A stretch of DNA of 64,000 nt from Clostridiales bacterium (GTDB taxonomy: Bacteria; Bacillota; Clostridia; Oscillospirales; Oscillospiraceae): the NCBI GenBank assembly GCA_902363045.1, contig CABIYX010000001.1, forward strand, positions 147,737-211,736. Direction: 5' to 3'. Shown piece after piece: positions 15,718 to 24,127 of this stretch. Both the position numbers and the translations under genes were made by a program. Each line of letters begins with the position of its first letter. Position 1 is the first letter of the stretch. The notes under the pieces are model-generated. The model was given only the letters and a program-made list of their open reading frames with translations, was not told where the DNA came from and searched no databases.

Positions 15718-15765
15718 AATGCCCGCAGGACACATCCTAAAGAAGGCCTGCGGGCATTCGCTTTT
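15718..15765 (+). terminator. Terminator-like hairpin in the 15.55-15.80 kb gap
   Basis: AATGCCCGCAGG and CCTGCGGGCATT, perfect 12-bp arms with a 17-base loop, followed by TCGCTTTT on the plus strand. No plus-strand gene was found to use it; it may stop read-through or mark the edge of the conjugation operon. I see nothing else in this gap apart from the ahpC promoter. Confidence 0.6.
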
Positions 15766-15804
15766 CTCATATCAGTGTATAAGACGGCAGGGCTTGGCTG
15801 CACC

Positions 15805-15981
15805 TTAGGACATCAGATAATGAGCTGCATCCTGCCACTGGGCCGGGGGATAATCCTCCGCTTTGAGCTGTTTCAGGGCCTGACGAACGCGCTCACGGCT
15901 GCACAGCAGTCTCAGATCCGAGAGATAGAGACAGCCTACAAGCTCCTGGAGATCTTCCAGGAGACACTTTTCATCTGCCAT
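15805..15981 (-). CDS. Small hypothetical protein, 58 aa
   Basis: A 58-residue, leucine-rich, probably helical protein (ECLLEDLQELVGCLYLSD-like beginning, RERVRQALKQLKAEDYPPAQW near the end). I do not recognise a family. ATG 15981 follows GGTGAG and lies 5 bases after the S1-like gene, making it the last gene of the minus-strand conjugation operon. Confidence 0.6.
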   Translation of the reverse strand: MADEKCLLEDLQELVGCLYLSDLRLLCSRERVRQALKQLKAEDYPPAQWQDAAHYLMS

Positions 15982-15986
15982 TCTAC

Positions 15987-17564
15987 TCACCACTTGGAGA
16001 GGATGCGGCCATAGATCAGGCTGCGTTCATAATCAAACTGCTTGATTGCCAGAATGACCGTGTCCCCCACATGGAAATCCAGGTCTGAGTGCAGTGTGGA
16101 GTAGTGGCAGAGACATACCGTTTCGTCGGAGAGCGTGCAGAACACGCCGCCGCCGTATTTGCCGGAGATGACCGCCTGCCGGCGGCTTCCGATAGGGTGC
16201 CTTCGGAGCGCTCCAAAAAAGGGGTTGTCCACTGTATCCTTTACTGAAACCCAGAACTGCCCCTCTCTGCGGTCGTACTCCTTCAGAACACAGTTCAAAG
16301 TCTGCCCGGGATGATACCGCGTCCGGAGATCAGGTGTAGCGATGTAAGTGAGGTCCTTCTGGCTTAGGCTCATATCCCTGCCTCCACACTCCACCAGGCA
16401 CCGCCTGGGGCCCACAGCCAGAACGCGGCAGGTCAGCTTCTCGCCAATGCTCCGCCCTCCTTTGATGGTATCGAAAAAGTGCCTCTGGGCGGCCAGCGCC
16501 ATTCGGCGTGAGCCAATGGCCACACCGCCCTCGCGGTCTACATCCAGGATGATATAGTCGGTCTCCGCGCCGCTCATGTTGCGAAGTACATAGGGCGGCC
16601 GCTCCTGGCCTGGGTACCACACTTCGGTTTCCGGAATCAGCACCTTGACCCGGTAGTTGATGATAACGGCGCACAGCATCTTGCGCCGCTCGGTTTGCCT
16701 TGTCTCCCGGTTGCGGACAGTAAAGGAATGGGTGTCGATGCCCATGATCCGCCCGGTGAGAATGGACTTGGAACGGTAGGATGCATAGATGGCATTCCAT
16801 TCATTCCGCTCCTCTTCGGACAGGTCCTCGTCCAGCTTGTTCAGATCCAGGGAGAGCAGCGTGGGCTTATCTTTCAACGGCCTGCTGGTAAATTCCTTTT
16901 TAGGCCTGTTGGCCGTCTTTGCCGCTGACGCTGTACGCCGCGCCGGCCGTGCCTTGGGAGACGGCGCGGGCTCGGGACCTTCCATTGGGGCGTCTGCCGT
17001 ATCATCATCACCTGTACCCTCCAATGGGGTGGGCGGCATCTCTTCTCCACCATCACTCAGGACAAAGGCATCCGTCTCCAGATCCTCGTCATCGTCATGC
17101 TCCGGCGTATCGCCTCCCTGGGCGCTCAAATCATCCGAGGCGCCGCTGGAGGTATCTTCCTCCTCAGACGCCTGGGCGGCCTCCCCAGCGGCCTCGCCGC
17201 CGGATGTATCTTCCGGGGAATCCGCCGCCTTTTTGCGGGAAACCCGCTTGCGTTTTGGCTTTTCTTCGACCGGTGTTTCCGGACCAGCCTCGCCGGTCTG
17301 CTCGCTTTCACCGGAAGGCAAGGGAGCTTCAGGCGGGTCCAGCCCGCCTCCCTCCGCCTGGGCTGCGGGGGCGGTCGCCTCCTCCTCGGTGCCAGCCTCC
17401 AGGACGGGGGCTATGCCTTCTGTCCTGTCTCCGGCGGGATCTGCCCTCTCCACACCGGGCGCTTCCTGAGAAACGCCCACGGGTGAAGATTCCGCAGCGC
17501 CTGAAGCTGTGATACCGTCCAAGCTGCGGCTGTCCATGGTCTCATCATGCTCTGTGTAGCTCAT
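15987..17564 (-). CDS. S1/OB-fold domain protein with acidic disordered N-terminus
   Basis: A 525-residue protein in two parts. The first 230 or so residues are low-complexity, rich in E, A, P, G and S, with basic islands (KPKRKRVSRKKAA, RPARRTASAAKTANRPKKE). The C-terminal 270 residues hold several S1-like beta-barrel units (SILTGRIMGIDTHSFTV; LTCRVLAVGPRRCLVEC; GQTLNCVLKEYDRREGQFWVSV; AVISGKYGGGVFCTL). Similar S1-like proteins recur in clostridial conjugative elements with unknown purpose; RNA or single-strand DNA binding is inferred. AAAGGAG precedes the ATG. Confidence 0.72.
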   Translation of the reverse strand: MSYTEHDETMDSRSLDGITASGAAESSPVGVSQEAPGVERADPAGDRTEGIAPVLEAGTEEEATAPAAQAEGGGLDPPEAPLPSGESEQTGEAGPETPVEEKPKRKRVSRKKAADSPEDTSGGEAAGEAAQASEEEDTSSGASDDLSAQGGDTPEHDDDEDLETDAFVLSDGGEEMPPTPLEGTGDDDTADAPMEGPEPAPSPKARPARRTASAAKTANRPKKEFTSRPLKDKPTLLSLDLNKLDEDLSEEERNEWNAIYASYRSKSILTGRIMGIDTHSFTVRNRETRQTERRKMLCAVIINYRVKVLIPETEVWYPGQERPPYVLRNMSGAETDYIILDVDREGGVAIGSRRMALAAQRHFFDTIKGGRSIGEKLTCRVLAVGPRRCLVECGGRDMSLSQKDLTYIATPDLRTRYHPGQTLNCVLKEYDRREGQFWVSVKDTVDNPFFGALRRHPIGSRRQAVISGKYGGGVFCTLSDETVCLCHYSTLHSDLDFHVGDTVILAIKQFDYERSLIYGRILSKW

Positions 17565-17612
17565 AGTCTGGCTCCTTTCTGATTGGGCTAAGTTGTTCGC
17601 TTACTGCGGCTG

Positions 17613-18167
17613 TCATTGGCTGGCCTCACCTCCCTTAAAGAACCGCAGGCGACCCTCCTTCCGGATGACGAAGTAGTGCCGCTGATTGATATGTAAAAGC
17701 CGGTGCTGTTCCAAATCGGACAGGGACAAAAGCACGGTCACATCCTGAGACTGCTGCGCCAAAAGGATGCTGACAAGCTGTTCCCGTCCCGGCTCCACCG
17801 GCAGGACCGCGAATGCGTCGATTTTCCCACTCTCCCTTCCCCGCTCCAGCAGGAAGCAGAGCTTATAAGGCGGCCTCCGGCTGGTGAGCTGAAGCGGCGG
17901 GCCTACGGCGAGAGACAGCAAAATGTCCAGCGCGCACAGCATCTCGGGGTCTGCCTCCTGCCCCCGGAACTCCGCCAGACATACGAGATCGTCTCCCACG
18001 GGGACCAGTTCTCCCGCATAGCGCAGATAGCGCAGTATCGCCTCACAGTGGGACTTGGCTTTGGCTGGATCGCGGAGGCGCATAAGCGGAAGAATCTGAT
18101 CCAGCCGCATATAGCGGACCTCCCGCAGGATGTCGAGGAGAAACCGCTGGTCATTTGTCAAAAGCAT
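17613..18167 (-). CDS. Conjugative-element protein, winged-helix-like (possibly DUF5697)
   Basis: A 184-residue protein. The N-terminal segment LLTNDQRFLLDILREVRYMRLDQILPLMRL looks like a winged-helix DNA-binding region, and the rest (PPYKLCFLLERGRESGKIDAFAVLPVEPG) a small alpha/beta domain. It overlaps the replication initiator stop by 10 bases, so the two are translationally coupled. I associate it with the DUF5697 group of clostridial elements from memory, which needs a profile search. A role in replication or its control is inferred from position only. Confidence 0.6.
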   Translation of the reverse strand: MLLTNDQRFLLDILREVRYMRLDQILPLMRLRDPAKAKSHCEAILRYLRYAGELVPVGDDLVCLAEFRGQEADPEMLCALDILLSLAVGPPLQLTSRRPPYKLCFLLERGRESGKIDAFAVLPVEPGREQLVSILLAQQSQDVTVLLSLSDLEQHRLLHINQRHYFVIRKEGRLRFFKGGEASQ

Positions 18168-19336
18168 TGATTTTCACCGCCTTTCTCACTCCCTGCCGGG
18201 GCTCCGCCTATGCTGTTGAGATAGGGGTCAAGCAGAAGATCGCTTTGCGATTCGCAGATGGCGTTAAAAATGACCGCCATGGTATAGGCGGTCGAGTTCT
18301 TGACATTGCGCTGGTTTTGCCGGAGCTTCCCCTCCACGGACTGGAGGATGGTGCTGTCCAGATCCCACAGGCGGGAGCGCACATTGGCCTGGGGCAGGAC
18401 AGCCTTCCCGATCCGATATTCCTGGGTATAAAACAGCCGCTCAATGGCATTTTCAAACACCTTTGCCGTTTCCGGGTCAAAGACCCACAGGGAACAGTTC
18501 TCCAGAATCTGCGCAAGCTGTTCCTGCTCGGACAGGTTTCTCCACCATGGCCCCAGTCCGTCCATCCGGTCTCCGGCGCCGGACGGGCAGGACAGACTGA
18601 ATTCAGTATGAATCCCATCAGTATGATTTAAGTCAATATAACTGGAGTCCCGCTGGTCAACTTCTGGAAGTTCCGTTTCCGAATCTCTTGAAGTTCCGGA
18701 TTGAGACTTCAAGAAGTTCGGGCCTGGGACTTCTAAACCGGCCGCAGTGCCTCGCTGCTCCGGCTGAGCGGGGACAAGAAGTTCCGATCCCGCACTTCTT
18801 GGGGAGGCGGGAGGGGCCTGTGCCTCGTGCGGCTCCGGTGGAGTACGCCCCTTGCCGGATGGCCCTGTCTCCAAAGCCGACCCACCAGCGGGTACCGGCT
18901 GCTCCCCTCCGGCGGCCTCATGTTCCGGAGGTACAAAGGGGGCGCTGCCGCCTGCCGTCTCCCGGTGCTCCACCAGGGCAAGGTAAATCTGATTGGCGTC
19001 TCCGCGGCCGCACCGGCGCTCCCAGATCAGGCCGGCGGAGGACAGTTCTTTCATCGCCTCAATGATTTTGTGATAGCTCACCTGCATTTCGCTGGACAGA
19101 GAGCGGCGGGTGTAGATGATGAACACCTCTCCGTCGTCATTGAGCCAGCCGTTGAGCCGGGAGAGCTGGAAGCGGTTGAGTAAAAAGGTGTAGGTCACCT
19201 TAGCCTCCAGTGAGAGCCCTATGTATCGGGGATCGGTAAACAGCCAGCGGGGCATCTGCAAATGGTAGATATTCTGAATGTCCCCCTGCTTCATCAGTGG
19301 GAAAGACGGCTTTTTCGTTATTGGTGCTGCCTTCAT
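18158..19336 (-). CDS. Replication initiator protein A (RepA_N-like)
   Basis: A 392-residue protein with an N-terminal domain typical of RepA_N initiators of Firmicutes plasmids and conjugative elements: FPLMKQGDIQNIYHLQMP, LSLEAKVTYTFLLNRFQLS, then a winged-helix stretch VFIIYTRRSLSSEMQVSYHKIIEAMKEL. The middle is a proline/glycine-rich linker, and the C-terminus (RSRLWDLDSTILQSVEGKLRQN) is helical. GGAG with 9-base spacing favours ATG 19336 over 19345. Together with ParAB at the other end of the island it suggests the excised circle can replicate or be partitioned. Confidence 0.85.
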   Translation of the reverse strand: MKAAPITKKPSFPLMKQGDIQNIYHLQMPRWLFTDPRYIGLSLEAKVTYTFLLNRFQLSRLNGWLNDDGEVFIIYTRRSLSSEMQVSYHKIIEAMKELSSAGLIWERRCGRGDANQIYLALVEHRETAGGSAPFVPPEHEAAGGEQPVPAGGSALETGPSGKGRTPPEPHEAQAPPASPRSAGSELLVPAQPEQRGTAAGLEVPGPNFLKSQSGTSRDSETELPEVDQRDSSYIDLNHTDGIHTEFSLSCPSGAGDRMDGLGPWWRNLSEQEQLAQILENCSLWVFDPETAKVFENAIERLFYTQEYRIGKAVLPQANVRSRLWDLDSTILQSVEGKLRQNQRNVKNSTAYTMAVIFNAICESQSDLLLDPYLNSIGGAPAGSEKGGENQCF

Positions 19337-19399
19337 TGGGACCATCTCCTTTTTTACACAAGTTTGTTGATTGTCAGCGGCGTAGGGACATGGAACGGC

Positions 19400-21574
19400 T
19401 TATGGCCCGCCCACTTCATCCGGGGATGTTTCGATCAGGTCAAAGGCGCCATAGGGGGCCTCAGTGTCCGGCGACTGGGAGGAGACACGATCCAATTCCG
19501 GGTCCAGAAGTCCATAGTCGTATTCCTGCCGGAGGATCTGATCCCGCTCCTTGTGAGGAGCCGTCTCCCCGCCGGCTTCTTTTTGGCCAGGGGTTGCCGG
19601 CGCCGTATTTGCCGGCTGAGCGGGCGGAGGACCGGCCTCCGGCGCGGACGGCGCTGGCCGGGACTTGGCCCGGGCCTTCCTTTCGGCCTTGGCCAACTCC
19701 TCCTGGCGGCGCCATTCAGGGGTGTAGTCTGATACCTTAACATCGTGCAGACGCTGGAAGCTGGGGTGTTCGTCCGGCGTGATCTTGTAGAGCTTCAGCG
19801 GTTTTTGACCTCGGAGAAGTACCAGACTCTCCTGATTGTCCATGCGCATGATTTCATCCGGGAGCATGAGGGCCCGCTGGGTGTTGCTCTTGGTCTGGCT
19901 GTATGGACGGGTGGAGCTATAAACCGGAGAAAACAACGGCAAAAGTGGCATTTGGTTGTTCTCCACCTTGATAGTGACCATGCCGCACTTTTTTGAGATG
20001 TAGGTCGCCGTGTCCACATCGTTGCATCCAAGGCAGATCTGAATATCCGTACAGCCGATCAGCTCCTCCCACTCCGTTTTGGGGTAGCGGTCCTGGAGCT
20101 GGGGAATAGACTGCACAATGAGCTGACAGAAGATCCCGGAGCCGCGGCAGAAGTTGAGCACCCGCTTGAAGTCCGGAAGTTTCCCGATGTTGCAAAACTC
20201 CTCCAGGCATACATTGACCGTCATGGGTAGCCGCCCATGCTTGCCGTGACGCCGGCCGTACTCAATGAGACGGGCGAAGAGCTGGGAAAAGAACAGGGAG
20301 CTCAAAAACTCCAGAGAGGAGTCCTGCGCGGAGATACAGCAGAAGTAGGCGCAGGGCTTTTGCCCGGGAAGCGTCAGGTCGATCTCGTTGTAGGAGGTGA
20401 TTTTGTCCACCAAAGGGTTTTGGAACACAGACAGGCGGTTGCCCAATCCAATGGCGATGTTGCCCCAGATCTGCCGGTTGGCCAGCTTGAAAATACCATA
20501 GGGCGCCAGCGCCGGGTGACCTTTGGGCAGCGCCTCAAAGCGCCGCTCCAGATCCCCAAAGGACTCGTTGGAGAGCATCCGGTAAATGGCCCCGAGAGAC
20601 CGCTGCTGAATCGGGAGCAGTTCCGTGGTGCCGGGGATGGTCTGGGTTGCGACATAGTGCATCAGAGCCATGAGCAGATTGAGCTCCGCCTTTTCCCAAA
20701 AGTCCTGCCGCTCGTTGGCGTTGGAGGTATTCTTGATGATGACCTCCGCGATGGACTGCACCAGGTCTTTGTCCTTCTCAATCCCGCTCAGGCAGTTCCA
20801 GGCATCACTGTTTTCCATGTCCAGAAGGTTGAACATCCGGACCTCATAACCCTGTTCCCGGAGAAAAGAGGACATACTCTCGTAGACCTCTCCCTTCGGA
20901 TCTACACAGATCAGGCTCTCCTGCGTGCTCCGTTTAGCAGCGCATTGAAGAATAAAGGGCTTCACAAGGCCACGGGTCTTGCCCGCGCCGGTGGCGCCGT
21001 ACACCATGATGTGCTCCGTCAGGCCGCTATTGGGGCGCAGAGTCACATACTCAGCGTACTTGTCATCATCGTCCGGATCATCCTTCAGCTTGCCGAGAAG
21101 CGTCCCGGACAGCTCCGAGATGGGGCCCGTCAGCAAAATCTTCTCCTGTTCTTTCTTGGACATGAAGCCGGAGGTACCGTGTGTGCCATCGGGAAGAATG
21201 TCAAAGCCGCGTTTGTCCCGGATAAACTTGTAGCCGGAAAACCAGATGTAGCCCTTTTTGGTGATGAGACAAAAAAGGATAAAGCCGACTGCCGTGACGC
21301 CCAGGCCTGTGGGGGTAAAGACGGCCAGCAGATTGCGGAATGGGTTGACGACCCAAATGGAGCCCACCGGATCGCCGGTCGCGTTGAAAGTAGATTTGAT
21401 CCCCAGGTGGACGGAGTTGATGAGCATTCCGTAAAAGTACCAGCAGAACAGCCCCAGCGGGATATAAAACTTCCACTTTCCCTTGCGGCGGTCGAAAAAA
21501 CGGTCCAGCTTCTTTCCCCATCGCCCCGAAATGCGGTCCTCCAGGCGGGCCAGTTTATCTGACAGCCTAAACAT
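19400..21574 (-). CDS. VirD4/TraG-type type IV coupling protein
   Basis: A 724-residue ATPase that links the DNA-processing complex to the secretion channel. Two N-terminal membrane segments (about residues 35-60 and 83-105) are followed by Walker A GATGAGKT (193-200), Walker B-like ICVDPKGE (222-229) and the T4CP motifs VNVCLEEFCNIGKLPDF and LIVQSIPQLQDRYP. The C-terminal 120 residues are proline/alanine-rich and disordered. It overlaps the preceding 371-aa gene by 8 bases. This is a hallmark conjugation gene. Confidence 0.95.
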   Translation of the reverse strand: MFRLSDKLARLEDRISGRWGKKLDRFFDRRKGKWKFYIPLGLFCWYFYGMLINSVHLGIKSTFNATGDPVGSIWVVNPFRNLLAVFTPTGLGVTAVGFILFCLITKKGYIWFSGYKFIRDKRGFDILPDGTHGTSGFMSKKEQEKILLTGPISELSGTLLGKLKDDPDDDDKYAEYVTLRPNSGLTEHIMVYGATGAGKTRGLVKPFILQCAAKRSTQESLICVDPKGEVYESMSSFLREQGYEVRMFNLLDMENSDAWNCLSGIEKDKDLVQSIAEVIIKNTSNANERQDFWEKAELNLLMALMHYVATQTIPGTTELLPIQQRSLGAIYRMLSNESFGDLERRFEALPKGHPALAPYGIFKLANRQIWGNIAIGLGNRLSVFQNPLVDKITSYNEIDLTLPGQKPCAYFCCISAQDSSLEFLSSLFFSQLFARLIEYGRRHGKHGRLPMTVNVCLEEFCNIGKLPDFKRVLNFCRGSGIFCQLIVQSIPQLQDRYPKTEWEELIGCTDIQICLGCNDVDTATYISKKCGMVTIKVENNQMPLLPLFSPVYSSTRPYSQTKSNTQRALMLPDEIMRMDNQESLVLLRGQKPLKLYKITPDEHPSFQRLHDVKVSDYTPEWRRQEELAKAERKARAKSRPAPSAPEAGPPPAQPANTAPATPGQKEAGGETAPHKERDQILRQEYDYGLLDPELDRVSSQSPDTEAPYGAFDLIETSPDEVGGP

Positions 21575-22682
21575 GGATCAGCCCGCCTTTCCAGCGAAGC
21601 GGCTCATTCGGCCAGGGATCGCCTGCGGAAAAGTTTTCTCCGAAAGCCGCCGCAAGCACCTGGGTATTGATACGCAGGGCCCGGACCGGCGCCCTACGCG
21701 GAAATTGGTCCAAGAGCAGGCCGGACATCTGGCCCTCCAGGGCGGCCACAAGGATTTCACGCCGTCCCTGTTGGCACGCGTCGCGGCAGACCCGCTCCAA
21801 GCGGCGCAGGTCCATGTCCACCGCGATCACCAGGGGATTGCCGTCCACATGGCCGTCCGCTTCCGGGAGGCGGTCGTCCTCCGGCTTCCACCGGGCTCCA
21901 AAGGCAGCCTGCGCAATCCGGGTGCGGTAATCCATCTGGCGCATGATCGCCAGCTGCATGGCCCCGGTATCGTCACAGGAAACCAGGGACACCGGAATAC
22001 CAAGCCGGGGATATGCCTGGCTGTAATCGGTAAAGCCCTTTTTCCCGTTCCGTCCCGATGGGGTCTGGTTGGAGAGCATTTCATAAATGGACCGATAGCT
22101 CTCTCCGGCCAAAAGAAGGGCCTGGGGCGTGTCCAGGCGCTCACTGAACACGCTTGCCAGGTTATAGAGATGGGACAGCTCATTGTTCATAAAAAAGCCG
22201 GGATTTTGCCGGCTGACATATTGGAGGAGATAAGCGTGGTTTCCCCAGTGGCCGAAGCCGACACAGCTGGCGGCGTTCATCAGATTGCCGTCCCCGCCGC
22301 GCAGGGCGAAAGCGGGGAGAAAAACCGGTTGGCGTTTTAAGCGGTCTACTTTGTCATAGGCCGGCTCAATTCCTGCCCCCAGGCAGGTGAGCAGGACGGT
22401 CCCCACCTCTAACCGCCGTCGTAGGGCGGAGCTTTGCGCGTAAGGGCGTTTGGTGGGGGCGTGGCAGTCGATTTCCATAGAGGCCAAGAATTGATAACCC
22501 TCCGGGGAGGGCATCAGGTATTGATTGCTGCGGGAAAAGCTCAACAGTCCCAGCGTGGACAGAAGCTCCGCCTCACGGTAGAGGTGTTTCAGGGAGGAAA
22601 GGGCCCGCAGCGGGGCCAGGGGGAGCCATTGATAGGTCCCGGCCAGACGGAGCAGGCCAAAATCCCTGCGGTCATAGAGCAT
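21567..22682 (-). CDS. Conjugative-element protein, possible replication-relaxation family
   Basis: A 371-residue soluble protein. The start resembles a winged helix (DFGLLRLAGTYQWLPLAPLRALSSLKHLYREAELL), as in Replic_Relax proteins of Firmicutes plasmids, followed by a larger alpha/beta region (VIAVDMDLRRLERVCRDACQQGRREILVAALEGQM). If the assignment holds, it is the only relaxation-type gene visible in the island, but no HUH or tyrosine motif is obvious. GAGAGGAGGGCTACC precedes the ATG. It directly precedes and overlaps the coupling protein, fitting a role in preparing transfer DNA. Family confidence is low. Confidence 0.5.
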   Translation of the reverse strand: MLYDRRDFGLLRLAGTYQWLPLAPLRALSSLKHLYREAELLSTLGLLSFSRSNQYLMPSPEGYQFLASMEIDCHAPTKRPYAQSSALRRRLEVGTVLLTCLGAGIEPAYDKVDRLKRQPVFLPAFALRGGDGNLMNAASCVGFGHWGNHAYLLQYVSRQNPGFFMNNELSHLYNLASVFSERLDTPQALLLAGESYRSIYEMLSNQTPSGRNGKKGFTDYSQAYPRLGIPVSLVSCDDTGAMQLAIMRQMDYRTRIAQAAFGARWKPEDDRLPEADGHVDGNPLVIAVDMDLRRLERVCRDACQQGRREILVAALEGQMSGLLLDQFPRRAPVRALRINTQVLAAAFGENFSAGDPWPNEPLRWKGGLIHV

Positions 22683-22949
22683 GGTAGCCCTCCTCTCAGA
22701 TTTGAGGTCTGTTTGTATCGGTAGGTGGCATAGGACATCTACAAATTTTCAATGTAACGGATGAAGCGCCGTACAAAAAGCCAGAGCAGACGGCAAAAAA
22801 CTGCCCGGACCATCGGTTACATCCTGCTGTGGGACGCCCCGATGGTCCGGTCTAAAATCGTATGCTGTATGTAACGGGCTAAGGCGGGGATTTGCCCGCC
22901 GCTGTAACCGATGTTGTACGCCCGCCGTGCGGTCCGGTGTAGCCGGAGG
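22683..22949. other. Gene-free 267-bp segment with inverted and short repeats
   Basis: No convincing gene. It holds a strong terminator (22795-22850), a GGCGGG-GATTTG-CCCGCC hairpin (22883-22900) and four copies of TGTAAC[CG]G: 22753-22760, 22814-22821 (inverted), 22870-22877 and 22903-22910. It separates two blocks of the conjugation genes and is a candidate for a processing or origin-related region as well as a simple operon break. Confidence 0.55.
22795..22850 (-). terminator. Intrinsic terminator after the 219-aa gene
   Basis: Perfect 12-bp arms CCGGACCATCGG (22805-22816) and CCGATGGTCCGG (22839-22850). Read on the minus strand they are followed by GCAG and six Ts (22800-22795). Confidence 0.85.
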
Positions 22950-23609
22950 TCAACGGGAAAAGGGGTATTGGTCGGAGCGCAGGAAGAAAAAGTCTCCCGC
23001 GTCCTGAACAGGGAGCACATAGATGTGGCACTCCGCTTCCGACGAGCGTCTGGACAGCAGGCATACCCCCAGGCTGTACTGGTCATCGTCAGCGACGACC
23101 CGGCCCTTGAGCGCGTTTGAGATTGCCTTCCACGCTTTATTATCCTGGTCGTAGACCTGCCGGGCGGCGATGTCGCAGTGTTCGTCGATCATCAGCAGGG
23201 CCTCCTCCAAAAGAGGCAGCTTGCCGTTTCGCCGCTCCAGTCGGTCCAGGAGCCTGGTTATGGTGTCTGTGATCCACAGGGGGCTTGCAAAGCGGCAGTT
23301 GGGAAGCAGCGCGTTCAGTTGGATATGAAGCCAGCCAAATTCGTTACACTCCGCACGGCCGGCGATGTTCAACGGCTCCAGCGCGGGCTTTTGCCCTACC
23401 GGAGGAAGCGGCGCCTGATAGCGGGCGCAAAGGTTGCGGAGTTCTATCGCCCCATGCTCTATTTGAGCTGCCACCCGCTCCAGTTCCTCAGACAACTGTT
23501 CCGAGGGGCCTGTATTCTGGTCCAGAAGCGCGGCGATCCGGCCGCTGGATTTGTAGGCTTCAAAGGTGATTTCTTGTATCCGCTTTACATGATCTTTTTT
23601 CTCAAGCAT
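22950..23609 (-). CDS. Conjugative-element hypothetical protein, 219 aa
   Basis: I do not recognise a function. The product is soluble and largely helical: an N-terminal coiled-coil-like stretch (DHVKRIQEITFEAYKSSGRI, then QLSEELERVAAQIEHGAIEL) and a more globular C-terminus with GVCLLSRRSSEAECHIYVLP. Similar proteins with the same N-terminus occur next to conjugation genes in clostridial elements (from memory). ATG 23609 has AAAGGAG nine bases upstream and is preferred to 23618. It ends at a strong terminator and has a head-to-head plus-strand neighbour at 23700. Confidence 0.6.
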   Translation of the reverse strand: MLEKKDHVKRIQEITFEAYKSSGRIAALLDQNTGPSEQLSEELERVAAQIEHGAIELRNLCARYQAPLPPVGQKPALEPLNIAGRAECNEFGWLHIQLNALLPNCRFASPLWITDTITRLLDRLERRNGKLPLLEEALLMIDEHCDIAARQVYDQDNKAWKAISNALKGRVVADDDQYSLGVCLLSRRSSEAECHIYVLPVQDAGDFFFLRSDQYPFSR

Positions 23610-23622
23610 TGATGCCATCTCC

Positions 23623-23650
23623 TTTACTTTCTTAGGAAAATGAGTATAAT
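23623..23650 (+). promoter_or_regulatory. Promoter of the plus-strand gene inside the conjugation block
   Basis: TTTACT (23623-23628), 16 bases, TATAAT (23645-23650), about 50 bases before the start at 23700. Confidence 0.6.
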
Positions 23651-23699
23651 ATGAGCAGTAAAATTACATTAGGGAATAAATGCGAACAGGGGATACGAT

Positions 23700-24065
23700 A
23701 TGAACGAGCCATACACTATCGACATCATAGACGATGAATTCTATTCCACCCATTTTTCACTATCCTCCAAAGCGTTTGAGGAGCGCATTTACTTATACGC
23801 CGAGTGTAGTAAAAACCCCGATTTCCGCAAACAGGATGACTATTACTTCCTGGAGTTGTTTTTCTCCGTCGGCAGCTATGGGGCGCGGGAATTTTTGGTC
23901 GGGCTCAATTTTGGTCAAGCCAAGATGGATAAAGAAACGCTCGATCATAGAATCCGCTCTTATCTTAAAGCTGAACTTGACAACGACTTTTCCGCCCTTG
24001 TTCAGCAGTATTTGAAAAAGGAACAGCTTATGGAGAATTGGCTGAACGAGCAAGGGAGCACTTAA
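23700..24065 (+). CDS. Unrecognised acidic protein, 121 aa, inserted against the operon
   Basis: A small soluble, acidic protein (PYTIDIIDDEFYSTHF, QDDYYFLELFFSVGSYGAREF, LNFGQAKMDKETLDHRI). No family recognised. It is the only plus-strand gene in roughly 27 kb of minus-strand conjugation genes and has its own TATAAT promoter and its own strong terminator. That moron-like arrangement is typical of autonomous accessory genes such as anti-defence or immunity factors, which is only an inference. Base composition is lower in GC than the flanking genes. Confidence 0.68.
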   Translation: MNEPYTIDIIDDEFYSTHFSLSSKAFEERIYLYAECSKNPDFRKQDDYYFLELFFSVGSYGAREFLVGLNFGQAKMDKETLDHRIRSYLKAELDNDFSALVQQYLKKEQLMENWLNEQGST

Positions 24066-24075
24066 AGCAGTAGAG

Positions 24076-24113
24076 AAATGCCGGTAAAACGCTATCGTTT
24101 TACCGGCATTTTC
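24076..24113 (+). terminator. Intrinsic terminator of the 121-aa gene
   Basis: AAATGCCGGTAAAACG and CGTTTTACCGGCATTTT around a CTAT loop, 10 bases after the stop. It probably also stops transcripts from the converging VirB4 gene. Confidence 0.92.
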
Positions 24114-24127
24114 TTGCCATGAGAGAA

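Noticed and set aside
15658..16014. Plus-strand frame of 118 codons
   Set aside because: Crosses a terminator hairpin and the 58-aa gene on the other strand; product resembles no protein.
20237..21562. Plus-strand frame of 441 codons
   Set aside because: Antisense to the VirD4-like coupling protein; no motif and no ribosome site.
22805..22850. 12-bp perfect inverted repeat considered as the origin of transfer
   Set aside because: On the minus strand it is followed by GCAG and six Ts right after a gene end, so an intrinsic terminator explains it; only the nearby TGTAAC repeats remain unexplained.
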